Assembly (NCBI GenBank): GCA_029939715.1 | Contig: JAOZSJ010000002.1 | Coordinates: forward strand, 1 to 64,000 | Reading direction: 5' to 3' | Source: 4572-123 sp002084545 | GTDB lineage: Bacteria; Desulfobacterota; Desulfobacteria; Desulfobacterales; 4572-123 | DNA: 64,000 bases | In this document: positions 1 through 7,804 of the stretch, in pieces | Layout of the letters: each line of letters begins with the position of its first letter | How positions within the stretch are numbered: the stretch's first letter is position 1 | Notes under the pieces: generated by a model | The model's database searches: none | Told to the model about the DNA's origin: nothing | The model's input: only the letters and a program-made list of their open reading frames with translations | Translations under genes and position numbers: made by a program

Positions 1-60
1 GTAAACAATTACAATGATCAAAAAATAAATAGCAAACAGATCACAATTATACGAACCATA

Positions 61-957
61 TCACTTTTTGCGTTTAACGATATATCCGGCAATTGCCCGC
101 AGAGGGTCGGCCTGCCCGCCAAAATTACTAAGGGCCTGCAATGCATTTTCAATCAGCTTGGACAGATATTCGCCGGATGCGGCAAGGCCAAGCAGGGCAG
201 GGTAGGTGGCCTTATCGCTCATTTGATCGGTACCGGAAGCTTTCCCCATGATTTCAGGGTCTCCTTCGACATTTAAAATATCATCGGTGATCTGAAAGGC
301 AAGTCCGATATTTCGAGCATATCTATCCAGTCGTTCAGTTTTTTCCACCGAGGCACCTGCCAGTACGGCCCCTGCATAAACAGATGCACGAATCAAGGCC
401 CCGGTTTTTAATGCCTGCATGTTTTTCAATTGGTTCAATGAAACGGCCCGGCCCTCGAACTGAATATCCCGCACCTGCCCTTCGATCATGCCCCTGTATC
501 CGGCTGCCTGCGAAATCGAATGTATGATCTTTATCCACCTGTGGCCATGCTTCTTATCGACTGTTCCGGCCGACGCCAGAATTTCAAACGCCAATGTAAG
601 CAGTGCGTCTCCGGCCAGTATTGCCGTGCTTTCGTCAAAGGCTATGTGGCACGTCGGCTTGCCTCTGCGCAGCCTGTCATTGTCCATGGCAGGCAGATCG
701 TCATGAATCAATGAATAGGTATGAATCATTTCAAGGGCACAGGCACATTCCATAATTTCAATTTTGCTTTTATCGGCGGAAACCGCTTCGGCGGCTGCCA
801 TGCAGAGTATGGGGCGGATACGCTTGCCGCCCGCCATAAGCGAGTATGCCATGGCGCGTTCCAACCGTCCGGATTCGCCGGCGGGAATTATTTTTTGTTC
901 GATGGCCTTGTCAACCTGCCGCTTTTTTGAATCCAGGTATGCTTTCAAATTAAACAT
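61..957 (-). CDS. ispA: Polyprenyl (farnesyl/geranylgeranyl) diphosphate synthase
   Basis: This 298-residue protein is a short-chain trans-prenyltransferase. It condenses isopentenyl diphosphate with allylic diphosphates to make farnesyl or geranylgeranyl diphosphate. The first aspartate-rich motif (DDLPAMD) lies at about residues 86-92 and the second (DDILNVEGD) at about residue 230. The substrate-binding GGKRIRP is near residue 43. Length is normal for bacterial IspA. It is the third gene of xseA-xseB-ispA and starts 3 bases after the xseB stop. In many bacteria dxs follows, which would place it beyond the left edge. The exact product chain length cannot be told from sequence alone. Confidence 0.93.
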   Translation of the reverse strand: MFNLKAYLDSKKRQVDKAIEQKIIPAGESGRLERAMAYSLMAGGKRIRPILCMAAAEAVSADKSKIEIMECACALEMIHTYSLIHDDLPAMDNDRLRRGKPTCHIAFDESTAILAGDALLTLAFEILASAGTVDKKHGHRWIKIIHSISQAAGYRGMIEGQVRDIQFEGRAVSLNQLKNMQALKTGALIRASVYAGAVLAGASVEKTERLDRYARNIGLAFQITDDILNVEGDPEIMGKASGTDQMSDKATYPALLGLAASGEYLSKLIENALQALSNFGGQADPLRAIAGYIVKRKK

Positions 958-960
958 GTA

Positions 961-1221
961 TTATAGATCCCGTGTATTTGCCGCCGGCGATTGCGATCCC
1001 TCGGTGTCAAAAGGCTGTTCCCCGGCAAGCCCGTTTTCGGTTTCCATTAAAAGCACCACTTTTTTTTCCGTTTCGTCCAGTTTAGCACTACAAAATTTGG
1101 AAAGTTTAACGCCGGCTTCAAATTTTTCCAAGGATTTTTCAAGGGGGAGGTCGCCTTTTTCAAGATCCTGAACAATTTGTTCAAGTTTATTCAATGCTTT
1201 TTCAAATGTCAGTTCAGTCAT
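961..1221 (-). CDS. xseB: Exodeoxyribonuclease VII small subunit
   Basis: This is an 86-residue small subunit of exonuclease VII, which degrades single-stranded DNA to oligonucleotides in complex with XseA. The conserved core is visible: TFEKALNKLEQIVQDLEKGDLPLEKSL-type helices followed by a helix carrying the FEAGVKLSKFC region. The start overlaps the xseA stop by 4 bases (ATGA), the usual sign of translational coupling between the two subunits. The C-terminal tail, about 20 residues, is polar and probably disordered. Confidence 0.93.
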   Translation of the reverse strand: MTELTFEKALNKLEQIVQDLEKGDLPLEKSLEKFEAGVKLSKFCSAKLDETEKKVVLLMETENGLAGEQPFDTEGSQSPAANTRDL

Positions 1222-2567
1222 TTATTTTTTCCTTTGACAGTTACCCGTAAAGAGCCCTCAGCCAGAATAATCTCAAGTTCCTGTCCCCCGAATACACTAT
1301 TACAGTCCGTTATGACGCATGCATCCGGAATTGTCCGGGTAATGCTGTATCCTCGAGATAGAATCTCTGTTGGGTTCAGTGCGTAAAGTCTTGCCGATAT
1401 CTCTCCGAGTATCGCTTTTTTATGCGATAAATCTTTTTTAATGTACAAAAAAGAATTTAACCTGATTTGTTGAAGTTTTTTTAAATAATTTTCAATCTGG
1501 CTTTTAGGACTGTTTAACCCGAGTTTTTCAGTGCGCCATGCAAGCAGTTCTCGATAACGGTGAACATGCTGGGCAACTGACTGGCCAAGGCGCATTGAGT
1601 AATCATCTGTTTTCAGTCTTAAATCCTGAATATTTCGCACAGGATCCCCGAGACGGTTTGTTAAATTGTCGAGCCGGGTCATTAAACGATCCATGGATGA
1701 CAGCATTCTTGCGCTCAGCGCAATGGATAGTTCCCGGCATCTGAGACGAAGCTCATCTTTTTGGGGAACAGCAAGTTCCGCGGCAGTCGAAGGAGTTGGA
1801 GCCCTGAGATCGGAAACAAAATCACAGATCGTAAAATCAGTTTCATGACCGACAGCCGAAATAACCGGTATTTTAGATTTAAACACTGCCCGTGCAACGG
1901 TTTCCGAATTAAACGCCTGCATATCTTCAAGAGAACCGCCGCCCCTTGCAATAATAATCAGATCCGTGCCGGCTCGTTTATTCAGAAAATGCAGGGCCGA
2001 TGAAATTTGAATTTCGGCATCCGGCCCCTGAACTTTTACCGGCCATATTTCCACGGGCATATTGGGGAATCTTCTATCAATAATATTCAGCATATCATGA
2101 ACGACGGAACCGGTTGGTGACGTAATCATGCTGATTTTGGAAGGTAGAAACGGAACAGAACGTTTATGCTCTTTATTGAATAATCCCTCCTCGAAAAGTT
2201 TGGTTTTTAACTGCTCATAGGCAGCCTGCAGAGCGCCGGTTCCTTCGGGTTCCATATGTTCAAATATTACCTGATAGGTTCCATGAGGCTCATACAGATT
2301 AAGCCGGCCAAGCCCGGTTATTGCCATGCCGCCTTTTAAACGAAATTTTAAATTTCTGGCCTGCCCCTTGAACATAACAGCTTTGATCTGCGCATTTTTA
2401 TCTTTCAAGGTAAAGTAAAAATGGCCCGAAGAGGGTATTCTCAGATTTGATATTTCACCGAAAATCCACACAAATGGAAGGGCGTCTTCAATTATAGATT
2501 TAATCTCAGAAGTTAATTCGGAAACGGTGTATATTTTTTTAAATAATTTATTGTCGCTGATGTTCAC
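1218..2567 (-). CDS. xseA: Exodeoxyribonuclease VII large subunit
   Basis: This 449-residue catalytic subunit of exonuclease VII has an N-terminal OB fold (about residues 15-105, with the IFGEISNLRIPSSGHFYFTL region). A central nuclease domain follows, with GGGSLEDMQAFN and the SAVGHETDFTI region near residues 210-250, and then a long helical segment that organises the small subunits. Length is family-typical. The start codon is GTG without a clear Shine-Dalgarno sequence. It heads the xseA-xseB-ispA operon. Confidence 0.93.
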   Translation of the reverse strand: MNISDNKLFKKIYTVSELTSEIKSIIEDALPFVWIFGEISNLRIPSSGHFYFTLKDKNAQIKAVMFKGQARNLKFRLKGGMAITGLGRLNLYEPHGTYQVIFEHMEPEGTGALQAAYEQLKTKLFEEGLFNKEHKRSVPFLPSKISMITSPTGSVVHDMLNIIDRRFPNMPVEIWPVKVQGPDAEIQISSALHFLNKRAGTDLIIIARGGGSLEDMQAFNSETVARAVFKSKIPVISAVGHETDFTICDFVSDLRAPTPSTAAELAVPQKDELRLRCRELSIALSARMLSSMDRLMTRLDNLTNRLGDPVRNIQDLRLKTDDYSMRLGQSVAQHVHRYRELLAWRTEKLGLNSPKSQIENYLKKLQQIRLNSFLYIKKDLSHKKAILGEISARLYALNPTEILSRGYSITRTIPDACVITDCNSVFGGQELEIILAEGSLRVTVKGKNK

Positions 2568-2903
2568 CGTGATAATCTTTTTAATTTTGTTATTTCGGGT
2601 ACCAGATTAGATAGTTTAACTAAGCTGTGATCTACTAAACAATAAAATTTATCATAACGCAATCAAAGGATCAATATTTTAAAAAAAGAATGGATTACAA
2701 AAGGGCTTTGAATTGAATATATAATTATAACGTCCGATAAGATATATTATGTAAACTTTCGGAGAAAGCTTACATAATATAGGGTTTAGGGCGGGAAGAT
2801 TATGTAAGATTGATTAAAAGAGTAAAGTAAGGCAATGAGTTTATATAAACCAGTTTAAGCGAGTGAAGTTTGGAATATTTTGAGTTTACGTCCTCCAGCG
2901 GCT
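2568..2903. other. AT-rich intergenic region
   Basis: This 336-base gap holds no convincing gene. It is AT-rich and contains a strong inverted repeat at 2744-2780 (listed separately). A partial direct repeat of the TTATGTAA core lies near 2800. It should contain the promoter of the leftward xseA operon, but I see no clear -35/-10 pair. Confidence 0.5.
2744..2780. repeat. Near-perfect inverted repeat (hairpin)
   Basis: The arms ATATTATGTAA at 2744-2754 and TTACATAATAT at 2770-2780 are exact complements. After one mismatched pair they continue as CTTTC (2756-2760) with GAAAG (2764-2768) around a GGA loop. This gives a 16-pair stem with one mismatch. No T-run follows, so it is not an obvious terminator. 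It could be an operator or part of a small repeat element. Confidence 0.7.
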
Positions 2904-3194
2904 TTAATTCCGATTTGAGTTTTGCATTTTCAGCTTTATGGATTCCAGATGTTGTCGGACTGCCGGCACGATGAAAATATTTTCAAGATTTTCAGTTGCA
3001 ATAACAGATGACAAAATTTGAAGTTTATCAACAACCGGTTTCTGTTTATCTATTATCAAAAATTGTTGGTCCTTTATTTTACAAAGTCCGCTTTCAACGT
3101 GGATACCCGTGGTTTTAAAATTCTGCTCGGACACTGTAATTCCCACTTTTTCCGCGAGATCTTTAATTTCAAGATAAAGTTGTTCTGAATTCAT
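2904..3194 (-). CDS. Hypothetical protein, 96 residues
   Basis: This small soluble protein has no signal peptide, membrane segment or motif that I recognise. The composition suggests an alpha/beta fold: an N-terminal helix, alternating short strands (HVESGLCKIKDQQFLIIDKQ), then two helices. It is read as real because it has normal codon use, a reasonable size and no better overlapping frame. The Shine-Dalgarno is weak (AGTGAGAAATT before ATG). It stands alone, upstream of and divergent from the Bax-inhibitor gene. Function unknown. Confidence 0.6.
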   Translation of the reverse strand: MNSEQLYLEIKDLAEKVGITVSEQNFKTTGIHVESGLCKIKDQQFLIIDKQKPVVDKLQILSSVIATENLENIFIVPAVRQHLESIKLKMQNSNRN

Positions 3195-3314
3195 AATTTC
3201 TCACTTAATATTTTAATTTCATATTTTTTGTAATTTTAGAAGGTTATAATAATAACAATGAACTAAAACATTAAACTAAAACCACTGTTTCTCTTGCTTG
3301 CGGATGACTTTTAC

Positions 3315-3342
3315 TTGAATATACCGCAAACTGTGTTATTAT
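3315..3342 (+). promoter_or_regulatory. Probable sigma-70 promoter of the Bax-inhibitor gene
   Basis: TTGAAT at 3315-3320 and TATTAT at 3337-3342 are separated by 16 bases, about 47 bases before the ATG at 3389. The match to TTGACA/TATAAT is good but rests on inspection only. Confidence 0.5.
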
Positions 3343-3388
3343 CTAAGTTCAAATACTAAAATAAATTTGACTTTCAGGAGGAAAAAAT

Positions 3389-4090
3389 ATGCAATCGATT
3401 CCGATTCAAAAAGCACAGGCCGGCGTTCAGGTAAATGAATTTATCCGGAGTGTTTATAACTGGATGGCCGTCGGGCTTGCACTTACCGGCTTTGTGGCCT
3501 TTTATGTTTCCAACAGCGAGTTCCTGCTTCGACTTATATTTGGTAACCAGTTGATATTTTTCGGACTTATCATTGGAGAACTCGTACTTGTGTTTACTTT
3601 AAGCGCCAGGGTTCAGAAAATGCAGGCTTCTACCGCAACCGGTGTCTTTATGCTTTATGCCGCTTTAAACGGGGCAACACTGGCTTCCATATTTCTCATT
3701 TATACGAGATCATCCATCACGTCCACTTTTTTTGTCTGTGCCGCGACTTTTGTCACCTGCAGTATCTACGGCATGACCACCAAGCGTGACCTGACCTCAA
3801 TGGGTGGATTCATGGTAATGGGACTTATCGGAATAATAATCGCCTCGCTTGCAAACATGTTTTTCCGAAGTTCCGGCATGAGCATGATTATCAGTTATAT
3901 CGGCGTGATTGTTTTCGTTGGACTGACCGCGTATGATACTCAGAAACTTAAAACCATGGCCCTTACACAGCCTGGGGACCTTGATGCCGGTGCCCGAAGA
4001 AAAGGAGCTATTTTAGGCGCTCTGGCCTTATATCTGGATTTTATCAACCTTTTTCTGATGCTGCTCAGAATATTAGGAAACAGGGAATAA
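3389..4090 (+). CDS. Bax inhibitor-1/YccA family membrane protein
   Basis: This 233-residue integral membrane protein of the BI-1 (UPF0005/YccA/YetJ) family has about seven hydrophobic helices. The family signature is present: an N-terminal NEFIRSVYNWMAVGLALT segment near residue 15 and a C-terminal GALALYLDFINLFLMLLRILG helix. Characterised bacterial members act as pH-sensitive calcium leaks or modulators of FtsH proteolysis. Which applies here is unknown. A strong ribosome site (AGGAGG, 8 bases before ATG) fixes the start. The gene is monocistronic, with its own promoter and a terminator just downstream. Confidence 0.9.
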   Translation: MQSIPIQKAQAGVQVNEFIRSVYNWMAVGLALTGFVAFYVSNSEFLLRLIFGNQLIFFGLIIGELVLVFTLSARVQKMQASTATGVFMLYAALNGATLASIFLIYTRSSITSTFFVCAATFVTCSIYGMTTKRDLTSMGGFMVMGLIGIIIASLANMFFRSSGMSMIISYIGVIVFVGLTAYDTQKLKTMALTQPGDLDAGARRKGAILGALALYLDFINLFLMLLRILGNRE

Positions 4091-4122
4091 AAAGTTAAAA
4101 ATTAATACCGCCTTTACAAATA

Positions 4123-4162
4123 AGGTCTCTGTGTTGAATAGAACAATGCAGGGACCTTTTTT
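4123..4162 (+). terminator. Intrinsic terminator of the Bax-inhibitor gene
   Basis: AGGTCTCTG at 4123-4131 pairs with CAGGGACCT at 4149-4157 with one mismatch. It is followed by six T residues on the plus strand, ending at the stop codon of the convergent glmM gene. Confidence 0.7.
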
Positions 4163-5510
4163 AATTCAATTTTTCCTTAACAACAGCGGCAATCCGGCCA
4201 CAATAAGCCGTGGTTTCATCTTTATCGGGCCCCTCGACCATAACGCGGCATATGGACTGGGTTCCCGAATATCTCACCAGCACTCTGCCCTCCCGGCCGA
4301 GGCTGTTTTCAACACTGCTGATCACATCTGTTATTGCCGGGATACGATCGATGTCTGTCTTTGTTTTTACATCAACATTGATAAGAACCTGGGGATACAC
4401 ATGCATTAACCCGGCAAGTTCGGACAGGGGCTTTGATTCGGACTGTATAACCTCTAAAAGCTGAAGTGCCGCCAGGATACCGTCGCCCGTGGTGTGATGT
4501 TCAAGAAAAATCATATGTCCCGAATCTTCACCGCCAAGTACCGCTCCGCCGGAAAGCATTTTTTCAAGCACGTAACGATCGCCGACACCCGATTTGGCAT
4601 GGGAAATGCCCATCTGTTTCAACGCAACGCCCAGCCCCATGTTACTCATGATTGTGCTGACGACCAGGTTGTTTTTCAGCCTGTTTTTCTTTTTAAAAAA
4701 ATAAGCACATATGGCAAGCACCTGGTCGCCGGTCAAAATATGACCGGTTTCATCTACTGCAATCAGCCGGTCTCCATCACCGTCAAAGGCAAAACCGACG
4801 GCAGCTTTGGATTTAACCACCTTTGCAGCCAGTTTTTCAGGATGCTGTGAACCGCAATCGGCATTGATATTCCTGCCGTCCGGGTTGTTAAACATGGCAT
4901 GTACCCCGGCACCAAGGTCGGAAAATATTTCCGGCGCCAGATTTGATGTCGCACCGTTTGAGCAGTCAAGCACAAGATTCAGGCCCTGCAATGAAAGCGA
5001 TTGCGTAAACTTACGTTTAAGAAAACCGGCATATCTGTCTGAGCTGTCCGTGATCCGGCTTACCCTTCCGGTTTCCTGTATATCCCGGCCCGGCAAATCG
5101 TTTTCCCTGCTTAAAATAATTTCTTCAAATTCAGATTCCTCACGGTCTGAAAGTTTACACCCGTTTTGGTTGAAAATTTTGATGCCATTATCAAAAAAGG
5201 GATTGTGGGATGCTGAAATAACGATACCCGCGGACGCCTCCATGGATACTGTCAGGCAGGCTACGCCCGGAGTGGGAATGATGCCCGCCAGTAGAACCTC
5301 GCCGCCCGCCGAACAAATTCCCGAAGCCAGCGCATATTCAAGCATATCTCCTGATATCCGCGGATCTTTGCCGATTACAATTCGCATATTTTGATTTTTG
5401 TTTTTAAAAAAACCGACCGCGGCCCGGCCGGTACTGATGGCCATTTCCGGAGTCATCGGCCAGGTATTGGCCACACCTCTTATACCATCTGTTCCAAACA
5501 ATTTTCCCAT
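4161..5510 (-). CDS. glmM: Phosphoglucosamine mutase
   Basis: This 449-residue enzyme interconverts glucosamine-6-phosphate and glucosamine-1-phosphate on the way to UDP-GlcNAc for peptidoglycan and lipopolysaccharide. The N-terminal KLFGTDGIRG motif, the phosphoserine loop SASHNP (catalytic Ser near residue 101), the metal-binding DGDGDR near 240 and the sugar-binding GEDSGH near 330 are present. The C-terminal phosphate-binding RYSGT motif is also present. Length is family-typical. It lies 50 bases downstream of a beta-helix protein gene on the same strand, probably in one operon. Confidence 0.95.
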   Translation of the reverse strand: MGKLFGTDGIRGVANTWPMTPEMAISTGRAAVGFFKNKNQNMRIVIGKDPRISGDMLEYALASGICSAGGEVLLAGIIPTPGVACLTVSMEASAGIVISASHNPFFDNGIKIFNQNGCKLSDREESEFEEIILSRENDLPGRDIQETGRVSRITDSSDRYAGFLKRKFTQSLSLQGLNLVLDCSNGATSNLAPEIFSDLGAGVHAMFNNPDGRNINADCGSQHPEKLAAKVVKSKAAVGFAFDGDGDRLIAVDETGHILTGDQVLAICAYFFKKKNRLKNNLVVSTIMSNMGLGVALKQMGISHAKSGVGDRYVLEKMLSGGAVLGGEDSGHMIFLEHHTTGDGILAALQLLEVIQSESKPLSELAGLMHVYPQVLINVDVKTKTDIDRIPAITDVISSVENSLGREGRVLVRYSGTQSICRVMVEGPDKDETTAYCGRIAAVVKEKLN

Positions 5511-5560
5511 GGATTCCTTACCTGTAGTTTTTCAAATATACATTGCGCCCGGATGCTTTT

Positions 5561-6763
5561 TCATCTGAATGCCTGAAGATTAAAATCATTTACAATATCA
5601 TCAATAATCCCCTGCAGCCACAAGGTACCGTTGTTTGCATCCAGGGGATCGATTTTTTTAATTACATCGATATAATCCGTACCTTCCAGTTGAATAACTC
5701 TTTCAATTGCAGAGATAAAACTATCTCTGATTCGCAGGTCTCCGGCATAAAAATATGTTTTTTTAAAACCTTTTTCAAATTCAGACAATATGTTGCAGGC
5801 AGTGCCGCTTTCTTTGTTTTTTTCTGCCCCTGCTTTTTGAATAAATACCGTCAGACGTTTTATTCTTTCGCTGATCCCCATTTGAAGTTTTTCCCTGAGA
5901 CCTGACAGCAGGGTGACGGGAAAATCATTTGAAATAAACAGAGATCGAATATTAACATACCATTGCATCAACGCCCAGAGGTTTGCGATATAAAAAATGT
6001 TATTGGTTACAATACGATTTATCCCGGTATATCGGCCGGTTTTAAACGGAATATTGATATTGGATTTAGTATTTTCGACAATCAGACGTCCCGGGCGCAG
6101 TTCATCCCTGCGACAGATCGATCCGGCTGCCGCAACTGTTCCGAAAGCCAGACGGCAGGGTCCGACAAGCCCGCCCTGCCCTCCTAAAAATACTGGCGAT
6201 TGATTCAGCATCACGCCCCGGGGGATATCACCGATCAGAGATGCCGTGGCTTTATCCTGGTTGGGTGTAAAATTAAAATGAATATAAGCACTGCCTACTT
6301 CACTGTGGTTTTTGCGGCTGGTACCGCCGGCCATCAGGCAGTCACAAAAATTGATGAGACTGCCCAAAGTTACAAAGGGCAGCAAAATGGTCTGTTTCAG
6401 GCCTACACTGTGGGCCCCGCCGGCCTGTTCTTCAAGAATTGTACCCTCTCTGACATGTGCGCAGGATCCCATGGAGGCATCTTTTAAAAAAACGGCGTCT
6501 TTAAAAAAACCACCTTTTAGCTGAACCCCCGGTCCGATCTGGCAGTTTTCAACAGTGACAGGTCCTTCAAAGCCCAGTTTTGCTTTGCGCAGAATCAGAG
6601 TCGATTCTCCATACAGCCGGCATCCCGGATAAATTATTGTCTGTTCGCCTGAAATTCTATCCGGATTAACGGTTGAATCGATATGGACATTGTCGGGATC
6701 CGTGAATGTAACACCTTTTTTTATCAGAATTTCAACTATTGCGCGGTTACTTTTTTTTACCAA
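5561..6763 (-). CDS. Left-handed beta-helix (hexapeptide-repeat) protein, GlmU-C-terminus-like
   Basis: This 400-residue protein has an N-terminal half of imperfect hexapeptide turns (for example GEQTIIYPGCRLYGESTLI and VENCQIGPGVQLKGG). These are typical of the left-handed beta-helix of acyltransferases and the GlmU C-terminal domain. It then has HVREGTILEEQAGGAHSVGLK and GTSRKNHSEVGSAYIHFNF regions and a mostly helical C-terminal third. It has no nucleotidyltransferase Rossmann signature, although relatives are often labelled UDP-GlcNAc pyrophosphorylase. The start codon is TTG, with GAGG 8 bases upstream. Its place directly upstream of glmM suggests a role in amino-sugar nucleotide metabolism, but that is inference. 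Confidence 0.7.
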   Translation of the reverse strand: MVKKSNRAIVEILIKKGVTFTDPDNVHIDSTVNPDRISGEQTIIYPGCRLYGESTLILRKAKLGFEGPVTVENCQIGPGVQLKGGFFKDAVFLKDASMGSCAHVREGTILEEQAGGAHSVGLKQTILLPFVTLGSLINFCDCLMAGGTSRKNHSEVGSAYIHFNFTPNQDKATASLIGDIPRGVMLNQSPVFLGGQGGLVGPCRLAFGTVAAAGSICRRDELRPGRLIVENTKSNINIPFKTGRYTGINRIVTNNIFYIANLWALMQWYVNIRSLFISNDFPVTLLSGLREKLQMGISERIKRLTVFIQKAGAEKNKESGTACNILSEFEKGFKKTYFYAGDLRIRDSFISAIERVIQLEGTDYIDVIKKIDPLDANNGTLWLQGIIDDIVNDFNLQAFR

Positions 6764-6828
6764 ATATAGCCTCGTATACCTATTATTTTTTTACATAAAT
6801 ACGCACACCGTCAAATATAAATGATGTG

Positions 6829-7404
6829 TTAATAAGTCTCAATATAGTACCGAATTGCATTAAACATCCCCTGCCCTATGCCCTTTACTTTTTTAATTTC
6901 TTCGATGGTATCAAATCGACGATGCTTTTTCCGGTATTCAAGAATTTTTACAGCAAGAGAAGGCCCTATATGGGGCAGTGTTACAAGTTCGGTCAGCTTA
7001 GCCCTGTTGATATTAATAGGTTTCGGCGATTCATTTTGCAAATTTTTTTTCAAATATCTGTTATACTGCTTTTGCAGAATTTTATCGGCGACGTTCCTGT
7101 TTTTAGAATCTATCCAATGTTCTTCAGAGAGTGTGCCAAGAACGTAAATTAACTGCTGTGCATCAAGCTTGCCGTTGGTATCCAGGTAGGGGCAGTGTCT
7201 TATTTTGCTGCCGTCTTTTGCGGTTTCTATCACTGCAAAAGATGAGTCAGGTAACAAACGGACGGATAGTTCCGTCCATTCCTGGCCACGAGCTGTTTGG
7301 ATAGAACAAAGTATCTGCATGAAAAAAAGAAAAGCTCCTGTCGTGACAAGAACTTTTTTTATCCATACGACGGCGTTTAACGGTAATCCTGTTTTTATAT
7401 TCAT
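6829..7404 (-). CDS. Exported or membrane-anchored helix-hairpin-helix protein, ComEA-like
   Basis: This 191-residue protein has a hydrophobic N-terminal segment (about residues 12-36, ending in QTARGQ), consistent with a signal peptide or membrane anchor. A poorly conserved middle follows. At about residues 130-191 there is a tandem helix-hairpin-helix unit of the ComEA type: ININRAKLTEL, then LPHIGPSLAVKIL, then VKGIGQGMFNAI. ComEA binds incoming double-stranded DNA in the periplasm during transformation. Short HhH proteins of this type also occur in non-competent bacteria. No other competence gene is in the window, so DNA uptake is only a possibility. Confidence 0.75.
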   Translation of the reverse strand: MNIKTGLPLNAVVWIKKVLVTTGAFLFFMQILCSIQTARGQEWTELSVRLLPDSSFAVIETAKDGSKIRHCPYLDTNGKLDAQQLIYVLGTLSEEHWIDSKNRNVADKILQKQYNRYLKKNLQNESPKPININRAKLTELVTLPHIGPSLAVKILEYRKKHRRFDTIEEIKKVKGIGQGMFNAIRYYIETY

Positions 7405-7804
7405 TATTTTTTTCCACCTAAAATTATAACGATTTGCGAATAAATGCTATCAAAGGATTAACGTCCGATTAGAGTAAAATTCTTTTAAATTGTACCACAG
7501 TAGAAATTTTTTAGAACAAAAAATATTATAATAGATAGCAATGATCCTGATTCCAAATCAGCAATCCAGTTAATATACTGAATTTATTATATTTGAGATA
7601 AAAAAATATTACTGATAATTCTTCTATGAAGTATAAAGAAACGGATATATAGTGTCAAGCAATAGTTCAACGAACGATATGGTGTGTAACCTGCTATAAT
7701 CATATTCCAACCTTGATGATAGCTTTGTAAATATTCCTTGACAAGCAAATTTTTATGAGTTCTACTTTATGCCATCTAATAGAAAACTAAATTAGGTACT
7801 TAAC
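7405..7804. other. Divergent intergenic region
   Basis: These 400 bases are AT-rich and separate the leftward HhH gene from the rightward cyclase gene. I see no gene. The only clear signal is a promoter-like pair at 7738-7766. Confidence 0.5.
7738..7766 (+). promoter_or_regulatory. Probable promoter of the MerR-PAS-cyclase gene
   Basis: TTGACA at 7738-7743 and TCTACT at 7761-7766 have a 17-base spacer, about 38 bases before the ATG at 7805. The -35 box is perfect and the -10 box is weak (4 of 6). Confidence 0.45.

Noticed and set aside
764..1171. A 135-codon plus-strand ORF over ispA and xseB.
   Set aside because: It is antisense to two well-supported genes and its product is low-complexity, so it is a shadow frame.
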